The position numbers and the translations under genes are program-made. Source: Nocardiopsis kunsanensis DSM 44524 (GTDB lineage: Bacteria > Actinomycetota > Actinomycetes > Streptosporangiales > Streptosporangiaceae). Taken from it: a DNA stretch of 64,000 nucleotides. Within the stretch, counting starts at the first letter, position 1. Each line of letters starts with the position of its first letter. A model generated the notes under the pieces. It made no database searches and was not told the DNA's origin. It saw only the letters and a program-made list of their open reading frames with translations. Shown here one piece after another: positions 33,973 to 41,484 of this stretch. The stretch is from positions 47,372-111,371 of the forward strand of contig NZ_ANAY01000020.1 in assembly GCF_000340965.1 (NCBI RefSeq). The letters are read 5' to 3'.

Positions 33973-35273
33973 CCCCCGGCCGTGTACCCGGCACGTTCCA
34001 GGCGCCGGCCGATGTCACCTCCGGGTGCGCACACAGTCGTCCCGGTGGGCTCGTCGACCGGACGCGTGTACAGCTCGTTGGACAGAACCTGTTCGCCTTC
34101 CGCCCCGACGACCTCTCGGATGTTGGTAACCACCCGCTCCCCCGTCGAGGTGGTGTCGATGTGTGCGACGAGGTGTACGGAAGCTCCGATGAGGGTGGCC
34201 GTAGCCGAGGCCGTGAGCCGTTCGGGCGCCTGGGCACAGTAGGCGGCGATCTTGGTGAAGACCTGCTGGCTGGAGGAAGCGTGGATGGTGGACATCGAGC
34301 CGTCCGTTCCCATACTCATAGCGTTGAGCAGGGCCAGTGTCTCCGGTCCCCGGGTCTCTCCGACGATCACCCGATCCGGGCACATCCGCAGCGCGGCCCG
34401 CACGAGCTCTGCCAAGGTCACTTCGCCGATGCCCTCGACGTTGGGCGGGCGGCCCTGGAGGGGCACCACGTCCGCCTCGCTCATGTGGCGGTGCAACCCC
34501 AGTTCGAGGGAGTCCTCGACGGTGATGATCCGCTCATCGTCCAAGGTTCCCAGCAGGGCGCGCAGCAGGGTGGTCTTGCCCGCGTTCGTGGCTCCGCTGA
34601 CGATGATGTTCAACCGCGCGCGGACGGCAGCGACCAGCAGGTTCCGGGAGGGCTGATCGAGCGTGCCTGATCGCAGCAGGTCGCCCAGCCTCAGGTGGCG
34701 TTGGGGATGACGGCGGATCGTCACGGTGGGGCGTACAGCGACGCCGGGCATGACCGCCGACAACCGTTCACCGCCGGACAGCTCCATCGAGAGGATGGGA
34801 GCGGCGGCGTCGAAGCGGCGCTCGCCGCCGGGTGCACGGGCGGCGGCCCGCTGCACCAGGGCGACGAGTTCGGCGTCGGTTCGTACCACCGCTGGTCGGC
34901 GCTCTCGGCGGCCCGCGCCGAAGTCGACGATCGCGTCGTCGTTACCGGTGATGTGGATGTTCTCCACCCCGGGTTCGCAGAGGAGTTCTTCAATCGGCCC
35001 CAGGCCCAGGACGCGGTCGAGCACCAGGCGGCGTAGGCGTGTCTCGTCCTGCGGAGTCAGCAGCGCACGAGTGCCTTCGCTGAGAGCGGCACGGGCGCGT
35101 CGTTCCAAGAGCACGTCCACCGCGTCGGCGGCGCGACCGGGGTTGACTGCCCCGGAGGGGTCGGCCGCGAGCTGCTCTGTGACCTGGGTAGCGATGGCCG
35201 TTGCGGCATCGCGTACCGATTCCCCGCCGGCGTCGGGCGTCGAGGACAGATCAGGTGCGTTGAGAGTGGTCAT
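33963..35273 (-). CDS. tadA: TadA/CpaF secretion ATPase
   Basis: A 436-residue AAA ATPase of the type II/IV secretion family. It has RLNIIVSGATNAGKTTLLRALLG (Walker A), RIITVEDSLELGLH (Asp box), MCPDRVIVGETRGPETLALLNAMSMGTDGSMSTIHASSS (Walker B and His box). The N-terminal domain has IEELLCEPGVENIHITGND. It powers Flp pilin polymerisation at the inner membrane. It overlaps the TadZ-like gene by four bases. Confidence 0.95.
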   Translation of the reverse strand: MTTLNAPDLSSTPDAGGESVRDAATAIATQVTEQLAADPSGAVNPGRAADAVDVLLERRARAALSEGTRALLTPQDETRLRRLVLDRVLGLGPIEELLCEPGVENIHITGNDDAIVDFGAGRRERRPAVVRTDAELVALVQRAAARAPGGERRFDAAAPILSMELSGGERLSAVMPGVAVRPTVTIRRHPQRHLRLGDLLRSGTLDQPSRNLLVAAVRARLNIIVSGATNAGKTTLLRALLGTLDDERIITVEDSLELGLHRHMSEADVVPLQGRPPNVEGIGEVTLAELVRAALRMCPDRVIVGETRGPETLALLNAMSMGTDGSMSTIHASSSQQVFTKIAAYCAQAPERLTASATATLIGASVHLVAHIDTTSTGERVVTNIREVVGAEGEQVLSNELYTRPVDEPTGTTVCAPGGDIGRRLERAGYTAGGWT

Positions 35274-36160
35274 GCTGCTTCCACCTCCTGCGGACGACGG
35301 ATCGGACGGGCCACGCCGATGCCGGAGAAGTCATCGCACAGCTCACTCAGGCCCTTCGCGGCCTTGATCAGCGGCATCCACTCCAAGCTTTCGGGGTCGC
35401 CCCGTCGGGCCCACCACGCGGCCAAACGATCGCGTATCCGCGCCGCAGGACGGTGGGCACCTCGTACGAGCGCCGCCCCGGACTCGTCCCATGGAACACG
35501 CGACCAGACCGGTATCTGCGCCGCGACTTGGGAGATCTCCGCGTCGCTGTGCGGGCAAGGGCCGGTCACAGCCAAACCGACACGCACCTCGTCCTGGCGC
35601 AGCGAAGCAAGTACCGGCGCGCATGCCCGCAGCCTTTGTGCGTGCCCCACATCGTTCAAGTCCGTCACGACCACGGCGACGTCGGCGTGCCGGAGCAGGG
35701 CCGCCCCCGCAGACCCTGGCACCGCCCTACCGACGTCGACGACGGTCACCCGTCCCGAGCTCAGCAACGCCGGGGTCTGAGCGATGACGTCCACTGCTCG
35801 CCCGGCCTCCAACGGATCAGCTGGCGCGGCCACCACACGCAACCCTCCCGGCAGCTCGATGGCATGGCGCAGCAGCGGGGTGAAAGCGGACGGAGTTTCA
35901 TCGGCATCGGTCTGAGTCCGGGTCTGCGGAGTCATCGTTGCCTGGAGCGGCGCCCTCGAGGCCGCCGCCAATGACACCAGCCCCGAATCCGGGCGCTGGT
36001 CAGGGTCGATACCGTGCCAGGCTGCCACGTCACCGCCCGAGGCATCGGCCTCCACCATGACCGGGACGGTCAGCGGGGTGGAGGGCCAGGAGGCAGCGAG
36101 CGCGGTCGCCAGGCTCGTCACGCCGGGGGAACCACTCAGGGAGCACACCGCGATGATCAT
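35270..36160 (-). CDS. TadZ/CpaE-like MinD-type ATPase
   Basis: A 296-residue MinD/ParA-like protein. VCSLSGSPGVTSLATALAASW takes the place of the deviant Walker A (KGGxGK/T). The signature Lys is absent, which leaves a pseudo-P-loop. EADASGGDVAAWHGI and VTVVDVGRAVPGSAGAALL follow the MinD pattern. TadZ proteins position the pilus assembly site. The loss of the P-loop Lys predicts weak or no ATPase activity, as seen for several TadZ proteins. Confidence 0.78.
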   Translation of the reverse strand: MIIAVCSLSGSPGVTSLATALAASWPSTPLTVPVMVEADASGGDVAAWHGIDPDQRPDSGLVSLAAASRAPLQATMTPQTRTQTDADETPSAFTPLLRHAIELPGGLRVVAAPADPLEAGRAVDVIAQTPALLSSGRVTVVDVGRAVPGSAGAALLRHADVAVVVTDLNDVGHAQRLRACAPVLASLRQDEVRVGLAVTGPCPHSDAEISQVAAQIPVWSRVPWDESGAALVRGAHRPAARIRDRLAAWWARRGDPESLEWMPLIKAAKGLSELCDDFSGIGVARPIRRPQEVEAA

Positions 36161-36876
36161 TCCGCGCCCTCGCCTTCTTCAGCTTCGACCTGCTCGTCGA
36201 CGGGGTTGACGACGGCGAGCCCGACCTCGTCTCTTGCCATCGAACGGGACAGGCTTGTGGCCTCGTCTCTGGGCAGGACGACCTCGACGACCTGCTGTGC
36301 GGAGCCGAGCTCGTCTTCCTGGTGCTGCGCCTGGTGAACGACACCGGTCACCGTGTCTTCGTCCTGGGCTCCTTGATCCTCGGAGGTGGCCGTGGGAATG
36401 AGGTCGACGGTCGTGCCCTCCTCCATGCCGCTCGGCATGGAGGTCACCGGAACCGAGACCACCGCCTGGCCCCGTTCCGGCCACATCGCGGTATCAGCGA
36501 CAGAAGCCGCCACCAGCGGTGAACCCTCCGGAACCGGTCGGGTCAGGACCATCCCTTCGGCCATCTCCGGTGCGACCAGCCTGAACCCGTCCGGTTCGTG
36601 AAGATCCACCGCACGTATATCGTCCCCGGTCACTGTGTGTCCGGCGGGCAGATCGTCGACCAGTACCGCGACCGTCCGCGTCTCGTCCGCCCAGGTCCCC
36701 GCTACGGCGCCCGCTCCAGCCCCGGCCGCGATCAGGACGCCGGCGAGGAGGCCCCACCTCCAACGACGCCGCGAGGTGGCGGCCAAACGGACGGAGCCCC
36801 ATTCAGCGTGGTCGTCCGACCGATCGGTGCTTCGTTTGTCCCGGTCTTTTTGCCCAGGATCGGCAAGTGAGACCAT
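36157..36876 (-). CDS. SAF-domain (CpaB/RcpC-like) pilus assembly protein
   Basis: A 239-residue protein with an N-terminal cytosolic basic stretch, one membrane helix (WGLLAGVLIAAGAGAGAVAGTW) and a SAF domain: VAVLVDDLPAGHTVTGDDIRAVDL, VLTRPVPEGSPLVAASVAD. An acidic C-terminal tail follows. CpaB/RcpC proteins act in Flp pilus assembly at the envelope. Coupled to TadZ by a four-base overlap. Confidence 0.82.
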   Translation of the reverse strand: MVSLADPGQKDRDKRSTDRSDDHAEWGSVRLAATSRRRWRWGLLAGVLIAAGAGAGAVAGTWADETRTVAVLVDDLPAGHTVTGDDIRAVDLHEPDGFRLVAPEMAEGMVLTRPVPEGSPLVAASVADTAMWPERGQAVVSVPVTSMPSGMEEGTTVDLIPTATSEDQGAQDEDTVTGVVHQAQHQEDELGSAQQVVEVVLPRDEATSLSRSMARDEVGLAVVNPVDEQVEAEEGEGAE

Positions 36877-36906
36877 CCCCGCCCTTTCTTCTCGTTCGTA
36901 GAAGCT

Positions 36907-37782
36907 TCAGCGAATACGTGTGATCACCGAATGGATCTCGCTCACCGCGATGGGGACGGTGGAGGTCGTGGTCAAGCCCTCCAGCTCCCCGCTTCGCCCA
37001 TCGCTGGTGCTCCACGCCACCTGCCACTCCCAGTCGGCGGCCAGCTCCATCCCGGTTTCGGCCCCTTCCGTCGGAAGGGCCGTATAGGTGTGACCGCAAT
37101 CCGGGGAAGCCCCGTCCTCGTGCAGGTGCGGCGTATAGACCGTGCCCGGCCCCTGGCAGACGACCTCGTTACCGTCACCCGTGCTCCACACCACCCGTTC
37201 CGGGGTCGCGGTCACGTTCACCGACCCCGCGCTCACCGATGCCGTAGCCGTCACCGGCTCCCAGGAGGTGCCGTCGACCCACATCCAGGCAGGCATGTTC
37301 ACGAATCGGGGTTTGCCCAGGGGCGGTGCGGTTCCGATCTCAGGTTCAGGCGGACTCATCATGGCTCGCGCCTGTTCAGCCAGGGCCGCCGGTTCAAAAG
37401 GGGTTTCGTTTTCCTGCTGGCTTCGCCCTGTGCCGGATGTGTCGCACGAGGCGACGCCGGGAGGTGCGGCCAGGGGCCCTTCCTTGTCAGAGGACCGGAA
37501 CTCGGCGTCGTCGTACACGCACGAGGGCCCCTCGTCTTCTTCGGTACCGCCGCTCTCCGGGTTTCCCTCAGATGCTGGTCCCCGCGCCGGGCTCCGTGGT
37601 TGTTCGGGGGATTGGAGCTGCTCCGGGGTGGCCGCCTCGACCTGGCATTCGCCGTTCGAGCATTCGGTGTTGGCCAAGAGGTCAGAGGCTTGCACGGTCG
37701 TAGCTGTCACCAGTGTTGCGACCACGCCGACCGCGCCAATTACAGGGAGCTTGAGCGCGAAGGAGGTCTCTCGCCTCAGCAT
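36907..37782 (-). CDS. Secreted protein of the Tad locus
   Basis: A 291-residue protein. The N-terminal signal-like helix (LPVIGAVGVVATLVTATTVQASDLL) is followed by a Cys-containing, Pro/Glu-rich stretch and a C-terminal PKD/Ig-like domain (MPAWMWVDGTSWEPVTATASVSAGSVNVTATPERVVWSTGDG, DCGHTYTALPTEG, WEWQVAWSTSDG). Similar proteins accompany actinomycete Tad loci and are often mislabelled ATP/GTP-binding. It probably sits on the outer face of the membrane. Confidence 0.72.
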   Translation of the reverse strand: MLRRETSFALKLPVIGAVGVVATLVTATTVQASDLLANTECSNGECQVEAATPEQLQSPEQPRSPARGPASEGNPESGGTEEDEGPSCVYDDAEFRSSDKEGPLAAPPGVASCDTSGTGRSQQENETPFEPAALAEQARAMMSPPEPEIGTAPPLGKPRFVNMPAWMWVDGTSWEPVTATASVSAGSVNVTATPERVVWSTGDGNEVVCQGPGTVYTPHLHEDGASPDCGHTYTALPTEGAETGMELAADWEWQVAWSTSDGRSGELEGLTTTSTVPIAVSEIHSVITRIR

Positions 37783-38285
37783 GACCCGTAGTCCTCCAAC
37801 CAGAGGTCATCCACCAGCCAGCGCTCCTCGGCGAGGACGACTTCAGCGCTGACAACTCGCCGTCGTTCCCCGACGTCTGTGGTCTCGCCATCCTCGATGA
37901 CAAGCCAGTCCGAACTGTCGACGCAGTCCTCGATACTCACCGTGCTGGGCGAGTCGTCGAGTTCAGTGTCGACGACCTCTGGAGCGAACTCGGGTTCTCC
38001 AGTAGCGGTAACCCCCTGAAGCATGTCCGTGGTGAGCTCGAGCGCCTGTCCCGAGGCGTAGTCGGCCAGGTCCGGATGGCCCACAGCGCCCTCACGTGCG
38101 CCTTCGACCACCACGTCCCACATACCTCGGTAGGCCTCGAGCGCCGACTCCTCGGGCGAAGAGCTGGGAGAGGCTTCCAGGGCCGGGGGCGTGCTCGAGG
38201 CGCTCTCGGGATCGCTCTCCTGCGTCGCACAACTCGTAAGCACGAGCGCGCTCGTCACGGTCCAGCACACCATGGGTGCTCGCAT
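37776..38285 (-). CDS. Putative lipoprotein
   Basis: A 169-residue protein with a lipobox-like TSALVLTSCATQES (Cys about residue 19), a Ser/Pro/Glu-rich spacer, then EALEAYRGMWDVVVEGAREG, and a C-terminal domain with DDLWLEDYGSC. The ESALEAYRGMWD pattern occurs in actinobacterial lipoproteins of unknown role. It overlaps the following secreted-protein gene by seven bases. Confidence 0.75.
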   Translation of the reverse strand: MRAPMVCWTVTSALVLTSCATQESDPESASSTPPALEASPSSSPEESALEAYRGMWDVVVEGAREGAVGHPDLADYASGQALELTTDMLQGVTATGEPEFAPEVVDTELDDSPSTVSIEDCVDSSDWLVIEDGETTDVGERRRVVSAEVVLAEERWLVDDLWLEDYGSC

Positions 38286-38456
38286 GTCACCACCGATCCA
38301 TCACCGTCCGCGGCACACACGCCGCGCTTTCGCAAGGTGACCGTAGCCACACGAAGAGTGAACGCACAACCTGTTTCCGAATACTCAACGTGACAGAAAA
38401 TGTGGAGAACACCACGGCCTCTCGATGTCGCACGCTCTACCTGCGCAAACACCAAA

Positions 38457-38490
38457 AGGCGGGGGTGCCCGGAAATGGGCAACCCCGCCT
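38457..38490 (-). terminator. Hairpin after the 38504-39037 gene
   Basis: Near-perfect 14-bp stem (AGGCGGGGGTGCCC with GGGCAACCCCGCCT, one mismatch) and loop GGAAAT. On the minus strand it is followed by TTTTGG, so it reads well as an intrinsic terminator for the gene just upstream and separates it from the Tad operon. Confidence 0.8.
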
Positions 38491-38503
38491 CTCTTCTACC
38501 TAT

Positions 38504-39037
38504 TCAGGCATGGCAAGCAGGTCGCTGCTGCACCCACTGACGCACCAGGCCCGCCAACTCCTCCCACTCGTCCGGCTGCTCTCGGGTATGGGATGCAGCC
38601 GTCGCGCCCGTGGCCCACTGCTTCGGAGAAAGGGCACGCCCCGACGCATGCCTCCTATGCCGCTCCCGCTGCTCATGCTGGACCACGTAGGGGCGAACGC
38701 CCCGTACGCCGTCGTCGTCTACACACCACCCCATCGGGGTTGGCACCTCGGGGCGGGGCGACCCAACCCTTGCCCCATGGTCGAGGCGGAGAGACCGGCC
38801 TCGGCTGGAGTGAGTCCTCTGTATCTGCCCGTAACGTTGCGCCCATCCTGGGTTCTGCTGCGGCTCCGGAGTCCTTGCTGGACTCGGGGCCTCACGCACG
38901 GGCACCGATTCGGTGGGAGTGTTTCGCGGCGTCGGAGTTACTCCGATGATCATTGCGAGTATTGCCCCCACGACCCATCGTGTGTGGTTGACCCAACCGC
39001 GTCGGCGTCGCCGGTGCCGACCCGTAACATGGCTCAT
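38504..39037 (-). CDS. Hypothetical basic membrane-anchored protein
   Basis: A 177-residue protein with MSHVTGRHRRRRRGWVNHTRWVVGAILAMIIGVTPTPRN at the start: Arg-rich cytoplasmic end, one hydrophobic helix, then Pro/Thr linker. The C-terminal half is Arg/His/Gln-rich with WEELAGLVRQWVQQRP. The ribosome binding site is weak but a convincing terminator follows. Not recognised; the coding status is moderately supported. Confidence 0.5.
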   Translation of the reverse strand: MSHVTGRHRRRRRGWVNHTRWVVGAILAMIIGVTPTPRNTPTESVPVREAPSPARTPEPQQNPGWAQRYGQIQRTHSSRGRSLRLDHGARVGSPRPEVPTPMGWCVDDDGVRGVRPYVVQHEQRERHRRHASGRALSPKQWATGATAASHTREQPDEWEELAGLVRQWVQQRPACHA

Positions 39038-39544
39038 GATTGCCTCCTGGCTGCTTCAGGGGTAATCGGCCTCGGGCCGGTGTTGGCGCACCGCCCGAGG
39101 CGTCTTCTTCGGCTGTGTACTGTTCGCGGGATGCCGTGAGAATCCGAGGTGGGGGCATTGGCTTTGGGGCCCTTGTCCCAAAGTGCACTTCCCCGCCTCG
39201 CTCCACACGGGCCAGCGGCTGCTGCTACACGGGTTACTCCTTGTTCAGGACCGACACGAGACCGCTTTCACCTGAAAAACAGGACCGCATAATAAAACCC
39301 TCATACCAGACATAAGGAACGCCCAACACGCATACTAGACAGCACAGTTCATCGGGGTGGTACGGCAGCGATATTCCCCCATACTCACGAGAAGTCTCAA
39401 CCGGTCCACTCAAAAAAGCCACGGAGCTGGAGAGAAATATTTTTACGGAACTACCGGTCCGGTTATCAACGGTCCCGTACCGTCACTAGGCCCACCCCAA
39501 GCCGGAGAAGACGGTGATATGGGCTCGAGGAACTCTCAAACCTG
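39038..39544. other. Intergenic region between the Tad and conjugation operons
   Basis: About 500 bp with no supportable gene. GCCTCGGGC (39069-39077) and GCCCGAGGC (39093-39101) form an inverted repeat near its left end. The stretch 39270-39480 is AT-richer and may hold the terminator of the conjugation operon and the promoter of the downstream genes. Confidence 0.4.
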
Positions 39545-40612
39545 TCAGCCCGGCCGCGTAGCCGCGACGAACACGCTGCTGTAGTAGTCGCCGTCGACGG
39601 GTTCGACCCGGATCGACTGTCCTGTTCTGGGTGCGTTGACCATCTGCCCGTCTCCGGCGTACATGGTCACGTGCGAGGGTGAACCGCCCGGCGCTCCGGT
39701 GTCGTAGAACAGCAGGTCGCCAGGCTGGAGTTCATCGAGCCCGACTCTGGTTCCGGCGTCGACCTGGTCGGTGGTCACCCGGGGGATGTCCACTCCGGCC
39801 TGTGCCCAGGCCCGCATCACCAGCCCCGAGCAGTCGAAGGCCCCCGGCCCCGTGCCGCCCCACAAGTAGGGCTTGCCGACCTGTTCCAGCGCCCAGGCGA
39901 CCGCCGTGCGTCCCTGCTCGCTGCTGGCTCCCGACCCGGCGGTCGGAGAGGAGGCGGCCTTCTGCGCGGCGATCTCGGCGTAATCCTCGATGTGGCCGCT
40001 CACATGCTCCACGTAGGAGCGCGAGCGGTTGTAGCGCAGCAGCGCCGCTTCCAACTCGTCCTGGTCGGAGAAGTCCACTCCTGCGGAGTTACTGGCACAC
40101 AGGTACACCGCCGCGCTCCAGGTCGCGTCGAAGGCGTTGTGCGGGTCGCCTTGGTCGCTTCCCGTTGCGTTCAAACCGTGGGAGTCCCAGGTCGTGGGGA
40201 TGAACTGCATCGGCCCCACGGCCCGGTCGTAGCCGGTGTCGCCGTCCCACTTTCCGTTGTCGGAGTCGGTGTGGGCTGTGGTGTTGCCTCCGGCCCCTGA
40301 ACCGTCGAGGCGGGGTCCGATGATCCTGGGCCGTACGTCACCGGATGAGGAGATCTCGCTTCCGGCAGCGTGGTTGGATTCGACTTTGCCGATACCGGCC
40401 AGCACCGGCCACGTCATGTTCGTGCACTCGGGATACTCCCCCTCCAGACGTGCAGCCGCCTGTGTGTAGGCCAACAACAAGACGTCCGGTATGCCCTCCA
40501 CTCCGCCCTCCGGCATGTAGGAGACAGGGTCTTCGCCGTCGGAGAGTGTTCCGATGAACAGCGGCACCAGGAGAAACACCAACACGGCGATCCCGACCAC
40601 GACACGGATCAT
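39545..40612 (-). CDS. Bifunctional lytic transglycosylase / NlpC-P60 hydrolase (VirB1-like)
   Basis: A 355-residue protein with an N-terminal membrane anchor (VVVGIAVLVFLLVPLFIG). A lytic transglycosylase-like domain has Glu78 in AGIGKVESNH and the YDRAVGPMQFIPTTWDSHG motif. A C-terminal NlpC/P60 peptidase has Cys261 in FDCSGLV and His in SPSHVTMY. It should cut glycan strands and stem peptides of peptidoglycan so that the conjugation channel can cross the wall. It is the last gene of the type IV secretion operon and overlaps its neighbour by four bases. Confidence 0.92.
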   Translation of the reverse strand: MIRVVVGIAVLVFLLVPLFIGTLSDGEDPVSYMPEGGVEGIPDVLLLAYTQAAARLEGEYPECTNMTWPVLAGIGKVESNHAAGSEISSSGDVRPRIIGPRLDGSGAGGNTTAHTDSDNGKWDGDTGYDRAVGPMQFIPTTWDSHGLNATGSDQGDPHNAFDATWSAAVYLCASNSAGVDFSDQDELEAALLRYNRSRSYVEHVSGHIEDYAEIAAQKAASSPTAGSGASSEQGRTAVAWALEQVGKPYLWGGTGPGAFDCSGLVMRAWAQAGVDIPRVTTDQVDAGTRVGLDELQPGDLLFYDTGAPGGSPSHVTMYAGDGQMVNAPRTGQSIRVEPVDGDYYSSVFVAATRPG

Positions 40613-41484
40613 GCGCCTCCTGGCTCCGGCAAGCGGTGACGGCGGGCGATGTCGACCAGGGCCAGCCGCTCTGTGGAATCAGTGGTGCGCCACACCTGGT
40701 CCGCCGGCCCCTGCGCACGGAGCCGCGCGTGGGTCGTCACGTACACCCCCACGCTCGGCCCGTCGTCAGCCGCCAGACGCACGGCGAGGTGCTCTTCGCG
40801 CGTCTGGGAGTGGAGAGCGAACAGCACGATGGAGGGCAGGCCCGACTCGCGGGCCAGGCGCCCGTACCCGCCCATCTTGCGGTGCACCTTGGTCAGGGGT
40901 TCGGTCCCAGTGTCGTACTCCCAGAAGGCGTCCAGCTCGCTCGTGCCCTGGTGCCAGCGCATGTAGGCATCAGGACGGACGTAGCGCCCCCACCGTCGGG
41001 CGCACTCACGCTCGGGTTCCCAGCGCACCAGTTGAGCAGTCGGCAGGGTACGCGCCGCCTCGGTGGTCAGGACCAGGCACTCGACGAGGCCGGTCATGTG
41101 ACCGAGTTGGCCGGAATGCGCACGCGCCAGTGCTCGGTCCTGGCGAAAGCCCAGTTCAGCGGGTTCGATTCCTCGGTATTCGGCGACCAACGCGGCGCCC
41201 AAAGGTGCGAGAACCCAGTGGACGGGGGCCCGGAGGCGCCCGTGGGGACGGAACCCGTCCATGAGCCCGTACTGGTGCAGCAGGAGCAGTCTTCTGCGAG
41301 CCCGGCGTGCGTCGGCTCGGGGGAAGTACAGCCGGTGGAGGTGGTGGGTCGTCATGACGTGGTGGTCATGCAGTCCGGCCAAGATGCTTTGGTCTCGGGG
41401 TGTGACCCTGCGCGCCAGCCAGAGGAGTTTGCCCGCGTAGTCGCTGAGTACCGGCCGCCGTCCTGTTTCGTCTGGTTGGTTCAT
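40609..41484 (-). CDS. Replication-relaxation family protein
   Basis: A 291-residue protein. An N-terminal wHTH region (VTPRDQSILAGLHDHHVMTTHHLHRLYFPRADARRARRRLLLLHQYGLM) is followed by VHWVLAPLGAALVAEYRG and a nuclease-like-fold core (RWEPERECARRWGRYVRPDAYMRWHQGTSELDAFWEYDTGTEPLTKVHRKM). This is the pattern of the replication-relaxation family (PF13814) encoded on actinomycete and Firmicute mobile elements. It is thought to act in plasmid replication or DNA relaxation at transfer. Its Asp/Glu-x-Lys arrangement (DAFWEYDTG...KVHRK) resembles a PD-(D/E)xK nuclease. Confidence 0.8.
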   Translation of the reverse strand: MNQPDETGRRPVLSDYAGKLLWLARRVTPRDQSILAGLHDHHVMTTHHLHRLYFPRADARRARRRLLLLHQYGLMDGFRPHGRLRAPVHWVLAPLGAALVAEYRGIEPAELGFRQDRALARAHSGQLGHMTGLVECLVLTTEAARTLPTAQLVRWEPERECARRWGRYVRPDAYMRWHQGTSELDAFWEYDTGTEPLTKVHRKMGGYGRLARESGLPSIVLFALHSQTREEHLAVRLAADDGPSVGVYVTTHARLRAQGPADQVWRTTDSTERLALVDIARRHRLPEPGGA